Notes under the pieces: generated by a model
Database searches by the model: none
What the model saw: the letters and a program-made list of their open reading frames with translations, nothing else
Told to the model about the DNA's origin: nothing
Made by a program: the position numbers and the translations under genes
In this document: positions 7,613-14,396 of the stretch, one piece after another
How the letters are laid out: each line of letters begins with the position of its first letter
Position numbering within the stretch: position 1 is the stretch's first letter
Origin: Caballeronia megalochromosomata
GTDB taxonomy: Bacteria > Pseudomonadota > Gammaproteobacteria > Burkholderiales > Burkholderiaceae
Direction: 5' to 3'
Assembly: GCA_001580565.1 (NCBI GenBank)
Contig: LRBF01000229.1
Coordinates: forward strand, 62,001-126,000
DNA: 64,000 nt

Positions 7613-7847
7613 TGTTTTCTCCATTGACGATGCGATACAGCCGCACCGGCAGTTCGATCGACAGATCAGCGCCGGCGACGAACTCGCCGCCCATGATCTT
7701 CGCCATCTGTTGCAAGCATCCTTGACAGCGTCCGACATCAATACTTAGGGCATCGAGCAAGGTTGTGAACTGTAGGCGCTCGTGCCCGGTCAGCGGATAT
7801 GGCATATCGCGGAGGCGATTCGCGGCGATTTGGGCGAACAGGCTCAT
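7605..7847 (-). CDS. small phage early protein, unknown
   Basis: 80 residues, ATG at 7847 overlapping the stop of the P-like gene (ATGA). It has two Cys in CQGC (about 42-45) within an otherwise helical sequence, which might bind metal, but only one pair is present. It is part of the replication operon and not recognised. Confidence 0.55.
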   Translation of the reverse strand: MSLFAQIAANRLRDMPYPLTGHERLQFTTLLDALSIDVGRCQGCLQQMAKIMGGEFVAGADLSIELPVRLYRIVNGENND

Positions 7848-8458
7848 GCTGCAATCTCGTCATCGCTGCCGGGCTCGCGCGATATTTCTTCCTCGCCATA
7901 GATATGCGGGCTCGCTATACGTGCCGGCATGTCGAGGCCGTCACTCGCTTTGATGTCGGCTGTGTGATGCGAAGCCTTCCAGTGTCGAATCGCATCCTCG
8001 GCAAATGCGATCTGCATCGCGTTAATCGCCTCGCCTCGCTCGGCGCGATCGAGAAGCTGGTACGCCCATTGGATACCATCGGCCCGCGGGCTATTTTTCA
8101 GAAATGCAGGATTCCGCATCAAAAGATCCTTGATACGATGAAGCTGCGCTTCGCCTTCAGGCGAGATGGGCGTGCGATGATCGCTGACCGACTGATACGT
8201 GTCGAACCGCTGTGGCGCAGGCCGGCATAGCTCCAAAAACTCGGGCAGTGTGGGCGGATACTTTGTTCTAAACAAAGCCGCGATGCCGCGTTTAATGTCG
8301 TCGGGCTTCGCGCCGTGGAGCGCTCGACCCCACGTTGATCGAAGCTGATGCACATCGGCATCGCGCCACATGTCCGCAAAACGCGCGCCGTAGATCGTTG
8401 TCATGCGATCGAAAATTATGTTGACGACGGACTCAGGGACGGCGTTGGTCGGCCACAT
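7844..8458 (-). CDS. lambda P-like replication protein (helicase loader)
   Basis: 204 residues from ATG 8458. It shows the pattern of the lambda P family: IFDRMTTIYGARFADMW, a Trp-containing helix, IKRGIAALF and the PPTLPEFLELCRP segment near residue 80. Lambda P binds host DnaB and delivers it to the O-marked origin. It overlaps the end of the O-like gene by 26 bases, matching the O-P order in lambdoid phages. The extended frame to 8551 would lie wholly inside the O-like gene and is not preferred. Confidence 0.75.
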   Translation of the reverse strand: MWPTNAVPESVVNIIFDRMTTIYGARFADMWRDADVHQLRSTWGRALHGAKPDDIKRGIAALFRTKYPPTLPEFLELCRPAPQRFDTYQSVSDHRTPISPEGEAQLHRIKDLLMRNPAFLKNSPRADGIQWAYQLLDRAERGEAINAMQIAFAEDAIRHWKASHHTADIKASDGLDMPARIASPHIYGEEEISREPGSDDEIAA

Positions 8459-9392
8459 AGCGCACCTCCGATGCTTCAACGTCGATGAACTCCCCCGCGT
8501 CCACGCCGCTTGACGTACGACCGGTAACCGCTGCGATGAAGGCGCTGTCATGCTCGCGACGAGTGCTGCGCGAGTTTCCGTTCACCGCGAACGTTGTCGG
8601 TGGTTCGCTGCCTTCGCGATGCCATTGCCGGGCGGTCTTGATCGCATAGGCCGCGAGGTCCTTGACGCCGTGCCGCGTCTGCGCATCGTCGATCGCATGA
8701 CCAAATGTCGAAGGGCGAACGCCTTCTGCGACGGCGGCGTCGATGGCGTCCTCGACCTTCGGCGTCAGCGGCAGTCCGCGTTGCTCGACGATCTTTCGCA
8801 AAGCAAGCGGCATCTCCTCCGGTCCCGTCTGGCTGCCGCTTGCGCGCGCACGCGAGTTTGACCGATGGGATGGATTAGAACCCTCGGGTATAGGTTTTAA
8901 GGTTTTAGGTTTACTTCCTTCCTTTCCCTTCCCTTCCGCTTGTGACTTCCTAAGCATGGCGGGAGACGCGGCGTTCACGCGTGGCCGTCGCGTTTTCAAC
9001 GCGTCCGCTTTCCCTTGCCTAGTGCGGGTTCCAGAGCGCGCTAAATCGTCAGCGCTAGGCGCATCGAGTTCGGACGGCGGTTCCTTGTTGTTGATCGCTT
9101 GGTGATGACGAAAGGTCGGAAGGACACCGAGCTTTTCACCACTGCGCGACGTGTATTCCACGAGAAAGCCGCGCGTTGCTAACGCGTCGAGCACGCGTGA
9201 AAAATCCACGTCATCGAACGGCAGAACAGCGGCTTTTAGGGTACGCGGCCGCCATTGGAAGCGGCCTTCGCGATCGGCCTCGGTGAACAGCCCAATGAAG
9301 GCGAGACGTAGCGGCAAGCCCGTCTCTTGCTCGGCGTCGAACAGTCCTTCATGAGAAAAGAGTCTGGGCTTCACGGTGCGGATTCGAGCCAT
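8433..9392 (-). CDS. phage replication initiation protein (O-like)
   Basis: 319 residues starting with MARIRTVKP, the characteristic beginning of phage replication proteins with a winged-helix N-terminal domain; EADREGRFQWRPRTLKAAVLP and a FRHHQAINNKE segment (about 95-105) follow, as in origin-binding O-type proteins. The middle (110-190) is low-complexity and Lys/Arg/Ser-rich, probably a linker. The C-terminus has helical DNA-binding character. It starts the O/P pair of the leftward early operon. ATG at 9392 is chosen over an upstream Met (9413) because it matches the family start. In lambda the origin lies inside O; no iterons were evident here. Confidence 0.75.
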   Translation of the reverse strand: MARIRTVKPRLFSHEGLFDAEQETGLPLRLAFIGLFTEADREGRFQWRPRTLKAAVLPFDDVDFSRVLDALATRGFLVEYTSRSGEKLGVLPTFRHHQAINNKEPPSELDAPSADDLARSGTRTRQGKADALKTRRPRVNAASPAMLRKSQAEGKGKEGSKPKTLKPIPEGSNPSHRSNSRARASGSQTGPEEMPLALRKIVEQRGLPLTPKVEDAIDAAVAEGVRPSTFGHAIDDAQTRHGVKDLAAYAIKTARQWHREGSEPPTTFAVNGNSRSTRREHDSAFIAAVTGRTSSGVDAGEFIDVEASEVRYVADQRRP

Positions 9393-9424
9393 GATGGTGG
9401 CTGCCTCCTGCAATCAATTGCCAC

Positions 9425-9685
9425 CTAGGAGCGCGGCGTGCCGTGTATGGTGGCGAAGGTGCGTAACTCCTTGCCACCGAAGGGAAGCGGCGCGACCGGC
9501 ACACCGTTGAACGCTTGCGGTTCTTCGCCCGGGCTTGACTCGCTCGGGTGAGTGATGCGACCTTGCAGGCGCATTGCGATCCACAACCCGACAGCTCGCC
9601 CGTTCGTTGCTGGCTCGTCGCGCTCGTGCACCTCTCTCCATGCTCGCTGACGGGTTAAGACGCGCGGCTCCTGTTCCTCGTTCAT
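9425..9685 (-). CDS. small first gene of leftward early operon
   Basis: 86 residues from ATG 9685, with GGAG 8 bases upstream. A Trp/Arg-rich N-terminal half (RQRAWREVHERDE) is followed by a Pro/Gly-rich tail; no helix-turn-helix or known family was seen. Because it is first after the operator-like palindrome at 9781-9802, a regulatory role comparable in position to cII is possible but unsupported by sequence. Confidence 0.5.
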   Translation of the reverse strand: MNEEQEPRVLTRQRAWREVHERDEPATNGRAVGLWIAMRLQGRITHPSESSPGEEPQAFNGVPVAPLPFGGKELRTFATIHGTPRS

Positions 9686-9780
9686 GATTTTTGCTCCTTC
9701 GATTTCCGGCCCGAAATAAGGCAGCGTTCTCGTCGACAGACCGAGTCGATCCACTATCTCGATGGTGTGATATCCAGTAA

Positions 9781-9802
9781 TTTGCGACTCTACTGTCGCA
9801 AA
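9781..9802. promoter_or_regulatory. operator-like perfect palindrome upstream of leftward early operon
   Basis: TTTGCGAC, 6-bp spacer, GTCGCAAA: an 8+6+8 perfect inverted repeat, about 100 bp upstream of the first leftward early gene. The surrounding 9686-9986 is AT-rich, without a convincing gene, and also contains an AGTT/AACT dyad near 9862-9873. It is probably a repressor or Cro-type operator overlapping the leftward promoter. Confidence 0.5.
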
Positions 9803-9986
9803 TGCGGACTCCAAGATTAATCCCCACGAAACGCGCTTTCAAGGTCGCACATTAGAGATAAGTTGATTAACTCTAGGATTTAAGTGTTCGTAACATCAAG
9901 CATTATTGAAAGGAAAGAAGGCCATTTCACGCGCCTTAGATGAGCGTTCTACGTGCTTACCCTGAGGTCCCTGCATACGAGGACCA

Positions 9987-10214
9987 TCAGGGCATGTTGA
10001 CGCTCCATTCGCCATCAGTCTCCCTATATTCCACAAGGGTTTGCGGAATGGTCATCGGGGTAAGCCCTGAGATGGCGCGCAAAAATTGTGTAACAGTGAC
10101 GGACCGTTCGGATGGAATAATTCGTGCCCAAACAGCGACCATCAGCGCCTGATCTAGGTGCATATCCTTATAAGATGTTCCTTGACGTCGCGAGAAAGTT
10201 CGTTTCCCGATCAT
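9987..10214 (-). CDS. possible small phage gene
   Basis: 75 residues from ATG 10214, or 58 from ATG 10163 (AAGG close by). The composition is protein-like (LDQALMVAVWARIIPSERS) but there is no family match. It lies between the immunity-region dyads and leads towards the early operon. A plus-strand frame (9940-10152) overlaps and is equally short, so the call is weak. Confidence 0.3.
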   Translation of the reverse strand: MIGKRTFSRRQGTSYKDMHLDQALMVAVWARIIPSERSVTVTQFLRAISGLTPMTIPQTLVEYRETDGEWSVNMP

Positions 10215-10246
10215 CCTAGTGGCTGCGAATAAATCACGCTCCTCTA

Positions 10247-10402
10247 TTACAGCCTTACGTTCTCTCCTTGTTCTTGAAGTAACTTCTCAGGAAGCTGTCT
10301 CAGCGAAGTTATGAATTCGATAAGTCGCTCGTCGAGAATTATTAAGACGACCCCTTTCTTTTTCAGGCGCAGAGGATTAACTTTCGAACCCTGCACTCTC
10401 AT
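10247..10402 (-). CDS. possible small phage gene with strong RBS
   Basis: 51 residues from ATG 10402 with GGAGAGAG directly upstream, an unusually good ribosome site for a short ORF. The product is basic at the N-terminus and contains VVLIILDERLIEFITSLRQL, an amphipathic alpha/beta segment. It is transcribed leftward from the divergent region that also drives the alpha-CTD-like gene. No family was recognised; it could be a regulator by position. Confidence 0.4.
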   Translation of the reverse strand: MRVQGSKVNPLRLKKKGVVLIILDERLIEFITSLRQLPEKLLQEQGENVRL

Positions 10403-10477
10403 TCTCTCTCCGCCGCGCGAATACCCGTGCAGTCCAAATTTAGGCACTGACCAGCTGAAAAAGACCCGATTAGCGGA

Positions 10478-10534
10478 AGGTCAAAAATGCTCTCGAAATC
10501 TTGACCTCGGATACGCGGATGGAACAAGCGTTCC
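10478..10534. promoter_or_regulatory. dyads in the divergent early control region
   Basis: AGGTCAA (10478-10484) and TTGACCT (10501-10507) form a 7-bp inverted repeat 16 bp apart, and GGAAC-AAGC-GTTCC lies at 10521-10534, just upstream of the rightward operon. These are candidate operators; promoter boxes could not be fixed. Confidence 0.35.
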
Positions 10535-10564
10535 TATTGTGATTCTTTTGGAGAGGTCTCTTCA

Positions 10565-10903
10565 ATGAGGATGCGGACAAGCCTGACCATCGGCGTCGAC
10601 AGCACGCTCGACGAACTGTTGAGCGCGCGCCTGTATGTCAACGAACTGATCGCGCTTCGAGAGAATCCGCCCGAATTGAAGAAGACCGGACCGCGTCCAC
10701 GCTCACTCAAGAGGTTGCGCCTGTCCAAGCACCTTCAGAACACTTTGGTCGCCTCGGGACTACACAGTGTTGATGATGTTATCAAGGAGTCCGTTAGAAC
10801 GCTGATGCACATTCCCGGCCTTGGCAAAAGGTCGGTAGTCGAACTTCAGCACACATTGGCCGAACACGGGCTGGCACTATCGGAGATAGACCCTGATGAA
10901 TAA
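10565..10903 (+). CDS. RNA polymerase alpha-CTD-like phage protein
   Basis: 112 residues with GGAGAGG before the ATG. Residues 50-107 align by eye with the C-terminal domain of RpoA: LRLSKHLQNTL matches the helix carrying R265/N268 (here H and N), and IPGLGKRSVVELQHTLAEHGLAL matches the conserved TPNLGKKSLTEIK helix-hairpin-helix, keeping equivalents of G296, S299 and E302 with Arg for K298. The rest of alpha (assembly domain) is absent; the N-terminal 45 residues are unique. In bacteria alpha-CTD binds UP elements and activators, so this first gene of the rightward early operon may redirect or block host transcription. A generic HhH DNA-binding role is the alternative. Confidence 0.7.
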   Translation: MRMRTSLTIGVDSTLDELLSARLYVNELIALRENPPELKKTGPRPRSLKRLRLSKHLQNTLVASGLHSVDDVIKESVRTLMHIPGLGKRSVVELQHTLAEHGLALSEIDPDE

Positions 10904-11807
10904 GACGGACCGGACCGTATGGCACTCGGAGCGACAACGCGGAATCGGCGGATCCGAATGCGCGGCCGCGCTCGGGCTCGATCCATATATCACGCAGCGC
11001 GAACTTTGGGAGCGCAAGCTAGGGCGGCTGCCCGAGGTTGAAGACACCGAGCGCATGGCCGCCGGCCGGCACATCGAGCCAGCGATCGCGGCATGGGCCG
11101 CTGAGAAGTACGGCTTCCATTTGCGCATGCGCCATCAATCACTCGTTCATCGAAGTTTCAAGTTCATGCGCGCGAATGTGGATCGTCTTGTGGTCGGTGA
11201 ACGACGCGGCGTCGAGTTGAAGAACGTTGATCGCCTGATCGTGCAGCGCTCGAAGGAATGGGGCGACGAAGGTTCGAGCGACGTTCCCGAGCGTCACTAC
11301 CTGCAATGCCAGCACTACATGGAAGTATTGAGCTTCGACGAGTGGGACCTGATCGCGTGCATCGGGGGCAACGAACTTCGCCGCTATCACATTGAGCGCG
11401 ACGAGCCGCTGATTGAAGAGATCGTCGAACGTGAGCGTTCGTTCTGGGAGATGGTCATCCGCGAAGAGCCGCCGCCGTTTGATTACGACCATCAGAGCAC
11501 GATCCCGCTGCTCAGGAAGCTCTTTCCCGGCACAAGCGGCGAGACGGTCGCGCTGCCGCCCGATGCGCTCCATTGGCACGGAGTTCTGTCCGAAGCGTCA
11601 CGCAAGGTCAAGCAATACGAAGCGGTCGTTGACGGCTGCAAAGCGCACCTGCTCGAGCTGCTTGGCGAAGCCGCGATTGGCACGCTGCCCGGCAACAGAG
11701 GCGAGTATCGACGCAAGGTCGTCCAGCGCCGCGGCTACACGGTCGAGCCGACTTCGTACATCGATTTCCGTTTCAAGTCCATCAAGGGTGACGCAAATGA
11801 CGAGTGA
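10896..11807 (+). CDS. YqaJ-type viral recombinase / 5'-3' exonuclease
   Basis: 303 residues. It shows RGIGGSECAAALGL near residue 16, an ANVD motif near 94-97, GVELKN near 105-110 and Q..HYMEVL near 134-140, the PD-(D/E)xK exonuclease core of the YqaJ/lambda-exo family. It resects double-stranded ends so that the adjacent RecT can anneal single strands. It overlaps the alpha-CTD-like gene by 8 bases and the recT gene by 11 bases, indicating tight coupling. Length agrees with the family. Confidence 0.9.
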   Translation: MNKTDRTVWHSERQRGIGGSECAAALGLDPYITQRELWERKLGRLPEVEDTERMAAGRHIEPAIAAWAAEKYGFHLRMRHQSLVHRSFKFMRANVDRLVVGERRGVELKNVDRLIVQRSKEWGDEGSSDVPERHYLQCQHYMEVLSFDEWDLIACIGGNELRRYHIERDEPLIEEIVERERSFWEMVIREEPPPFDYDHQSTIPLLRKLFPGTSGETVALPPDALHWHGVLSEASRKVKQYEAVVDGCKAHLLELLGEAAIGTLPGNRGEYRRKVVQRRGYTVEPTSYIDFRFKSIKGDANDE

Positions 11808-12954
11808 TATCACGACCATCGAACCGCCAAAGGTGTTCGGTTTGACGCCCGATCTGTTCTCGATGCTCGAACGCATGGCGGGCATGATGGCATCGGCCAC
11901 CGTCACAGTCCCCGAACATTGTCGCGGCAAACCGGGAAACTGCTTCGCGATCGCTGCGCGCGCTCACGGGTGGGGGATGGACCCATTTGCGCTCGCCGGC
12001 AAAACTCATTTGGTCGGTGCCACGCTTGGCTATGAGGCCCAGGTCATCGGTGCTGCGATCAACAACTCGGGCCTGTTGCGCGATCGTTTGAATTTCGAAT
12101 GGTTCGGCGAGTGGTCGAAGATCCTTGGTCGCTTCGAGACGAAGACCAGTCGCACGAGGAAAAACGAACATGGCGAAGCGCAAACCTATCAGGTGCCGGC
12201 ATGGACGCCCGACGACGAGGTTGATCTCGGCGTGCGTGTTTGGGCAACGATGAAGGGCGAAGACAAACCGCGCGAGCTTGAAGTGCTGCTGACGCAGGCG
12301 CGCGTGCGCAATTCGACGCTGTGGGCCGATGATCCTCGCCAACAACTTGCCTATCTCGCCGAAAAGCGCTGGGGCCGCCTTTACACGCCAGAGGTCATCA
12401 TGGGCGTTTATACACGCGACGAACTCGAAACGATCCCGCTAGGCGAGCGCGACATGGGTCGCGCCGAGGAGATCAAGCATCCCAGCAGTCAATCGCGCGG
12501 CGAGTCAATCCGTGCGAAGCTCCATCCCCGCGTCACGCTTGCAGCGGTCATCAAAGCCATCGACGAATCGACGAGTGGCGAAGCGCTGATTGCGGCCGGC
12601 GAGATGGCGAAGCGGCTACCCAACGAGAAAGAGAAAGAGCAGGCGCGCCAGCACTACCAAACGAAGCTCGAAGCCGAACGCGCGAAGTCCGCAAAAGGCA
12701 CGCTGGGCGAAGTGGGCGAGCAGCTTGCACAGAACACCCCGAAGCGGGCAAACGTTGAGGGCTTCAACGTCACGTTCGCTGAAGTGGCGAGCTCGATGGA
12801 AGGCGCGCTGCGTCGGCGCGACAGCGATGCACTCGCGGCTGCGGCGGATCTGATCGCCCAGGTCGACAACGAGCAGCAGCAGATCGAACTTCGCACCATG
12901 TTCGAGGGCTTCATGAATGAGTTGCAGGAGACTGATGCGGGGGCTGCGTCTTGA
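11797..12954 (+). CDS. RecT-family single-strand annealing protein
   Basis: 385 residues from ATG 11797, inside the end of the exonuclease gene. The RecT core includes CFAIAARAHGWGMDPFALAGKTHLVGATLGYEAQ (split here as separate motifs), WADDPRQQLAYLAEKRWGR and a C-terminal extension of about 150 residues that is helical and Lys/Glu-rich. RecT proteins form rings on ssDNA and promote annealing in phage recombination. With the YqaJ exonuclease it forms a RecET-like pair. The C-terminal extension is longer than in RecT of Rac (269 residues) and may be a host-factor-binding tail. Confidence 0.9.
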   Translation: MTSDITTIEPPKVFGLTPDLFSMLERMAGMMASATVTVPEHCRGKPGNCFAIAARAHGWGMDPFALAGKTHLVGATLGYEAQVIGAAINNSGLLRDRLNFEWFGEWSKILGRFETKTSRTRKNEHGEAQTYQVPAWTPDDEVDLGVRVWATMKGEDKPRELEVLLTQARVRNSTLWADDPRQQLAYLAEKRWGRLYTPEVIMGVYTRDELETIPLGERDMGRAEEIKHPSSQSRGESIRAKLHPRVTLAAVIKAIDESTSGEALIAAGEMAKRLPNEKEKEQARQHYQTKLEAERAKSAKGTLGEVGEQLAQNTPKRANVEGFNVTFAEVASSMEGALRRRDSDALAAAADLIAQVDNEQQQIELRTMFEGFMNELQETDAGAAS

Positions 12955-13187
12955 CCGAACATCTATACACGCATGGACCAATCGACGAATCGCATCGCAA
13001 GTCCATGAACGAGGTCGGCACGATCCTTAGTGAAGTGTTCAAGGGCTGCGGCTTCGCGCTACTCGTGTTCGACTTCAACACGACGAGCGGTCACATGAAC
13101 TATCTGTCGAACGCGCATCGCGGCGACATGATCCGCGCGCTGCAGGAGTTCATCGATCACAGCCAGTGTGACGGGGGCCGGCCATGA
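12951..13187 (+). CDS. small phage early protein, unknown
   Basis: 78 residues from a TTG overlapping the recT stop (TTGA). It contains the segment FALLVFDFNTTSGHMNYLSNA followed by DMIRALQEFID, a compact alpha/beta pattern seen in small conserved proteins of Burkholderia phages, without known function. The unusual start is supported by the exact stop/start overlap and the coupling of all genes in this operon. Confidence 0.6.
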   Translation: MTEHLYTHGPIDESHRKSMNEVGTILSEVFKGCGFALLVFDFNTTSGHMNYLSNAHRGDMIRALQEFIDHSQCDGGRP

Positions 13188-13426
13188 GTGCGCGTTCTGA
13201 ACGTTACGCGCTGCACTCATGCGCGTGGCCGGGATGCACGGCGCAGGTATCCGCTCGTCATTGGGGGTGCAGCGAGCATTGGTACAGGCTGCCGAACAAT
13301 ATCCGCTCGTGGATCGGTCGCGCGTATCGATACGGCGTCGATCACGACTGTCATCCGACACGACGGTACGCGATCGTGCATCGAGCCGCACTTCAATGGA
13401 TCGCTCAGCAAGGGGACAAGTCATGA
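13184..13426 (+). CDS. small Cys/His phage protein
   Basis: 80 residues, ATGA overlap with the upstream gene. CAWPGC (14-19), CSEHW (about 29-33) and further His residues suggest a zinc site; the HW...LP...R pattern occurs in small phage proteins of unknown role. It has a basic, RNA- or DNA-binding character. The adjacent genes suggest an accessory function in recombination or early takeover. Confidence 0.6.
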   Translation: MSARSERYALHSCAWPGCTAQVSARHWGCSEHWYRLPNNIRSWIGRAYRYGVDHDCHPTRRYAIVHRAALQWIAQQGDKS

Positions 13427-13926
13427 TCGATTTCCAGCAAACCGAGCTTCGTATTATTCACGTCACCGTGCGCAGCGAAATCATCGGCGACGACGAACGG
13501 CTCGCGATGGACCTGCGCGTTGAGATGGACCTTCCGAATACATGTCTCGACAAACTCGACGACAACTTGCGTCCGTCGCTTTTCCGCACAAACGGCGACG
13601 GCGACTTGCTTGGCAAGGATGCCGCGCATATGCCGCATCTGCGCTTCCCGCAACTCGGGCCATTATCGTGGAACGGCTCCATCTCGCCGGTCGGATTCGT
13701 TCTGCACCTCGGCACGAAGAGAAACGAATTAAGACTCGCGGACGGGAAGCTCAATAAGCTGCGTCTTGTGCCGCGCGAAGGCGGAACATGCGGGCTCGTC
13801 TGGCGCCTACAAGTTCATCCGAGCGAAGACGAAGCGGCGAAGATCATGACCGTATTGAAGCACACGATAAAGGGCACGCTCGATACCAGCGAAGCGTCGC
13901 CCGACGGGGAGGTTGACGATGAATGA
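13423..13926 (+). CDS. phage early protein, unknown
   Basis: 167 residues from ATG 13423, overlapping the preceding stop. It has a beta-rich, soluble sequence with repeated LxI/VxV strands and no Cys motif. A longer in-frame extension to 13219 runs inside the previous gene and is not used. I do not recognise the family; the position in the recombination operon and a clean ATGA junction support it as a real gene. Confidence 0.6.
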   Translation: MIDFQQTELRIIHVTVRSEIIGDDERLAMDLRVEMDLPNTCLDKLDDNLRPSLFRTNGDGDLLGKDAAHMPHLRFPQLGPLSWNGSISPVGFVLHLGTKRNELRLADGKLNKLRLVPREGGTCGLVWRLQVHPSEDEAAKIMTVLKHTIKGTLDTSEASPDGEVDDE

Positions 13927-14098
13927 CGATCATCGTCGGTTTTTCGATGCGCGCTCGCTCGATCGTCGCCAGCAGCGAACGCCCCTCGTTGGGCAGCTAA
14001 TCAGCGGTTTCCTCGCGTCACTCGTGATCGTCGTGCTGTTGCTCGCGACCACAGCCGGAGCATGGGCTATTCTCTACTTGATTCACACGGCACCGTGA
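13919..14098 (+). CDS. small single-span membrane protein
   Basis: 59 residues. Basic and acidic residues fill the N-terminal 25, then one transmembrane helix (about 30-55, LISGFLASLVIVVLLLATTAG and on). The ATG at 13919 overlaps the previous gene by 8 bases. It could be a superinfection-exclusion or membrane-targeting peptide; there is no evidence beyond topology. Confidence 0.55.
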   Translation: MNDDHRRFFDARSLDRRQQRTPLVGQLISGFLASLVIVVLLLATTAGAWAILYLIHTAP

Positions 14099-14111
14099 AA
14101 GAGAGGCCAAG

Positions 14112-14396
14112 ATGGTAACCCGCGAACAGGAACGTCTCGACGATGGGACGCTGACGCATTCTGTTATTACAGGACGAGAGGGAGAAGGCTTTACAGTTAC
14201 TACCGAAGATGGCCGACCAGCGATTCTTGCAGTCTTCGATCCAGCGACGGGCAAAGTGATCGAGAGTGGCCGCGATCTTGCGGAAGAAATTTGGGACGTG
14301 GCTGTCGAGGCGTATCGGCGCTATCTAATCGGAAAGAAGGCCCTGCGGGTCGTGTCGTCACCGCAGGGATTTTTCGGGGAAAAAGAACCGGACTAA
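14112..14396 (+). CDS. small phage protein next to integrase
   Basis: 94 residues with a GAGAGG ribosome site. The sequence is acidic, with EGFTVTTEDGRPAILAVFDPATGKV resembling a beta-hairpin segment, then a helix. It ends inside the last codons of the convergent integrase gene (4-bp overlap). It could be a recombination directionality factor by location, since these often lie beside serine integrases, but it lacks an obvious DNA-binding motif. Confidence 0.55.
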   Translation: MVTREQERLDDGTLTHSVITGREGEGFTVTTEDGRPAILAVFDPATGKVIESGRDLAEEIWDVAVEAYRRYLIGKKALRVVSSPQGFFGEKEPD

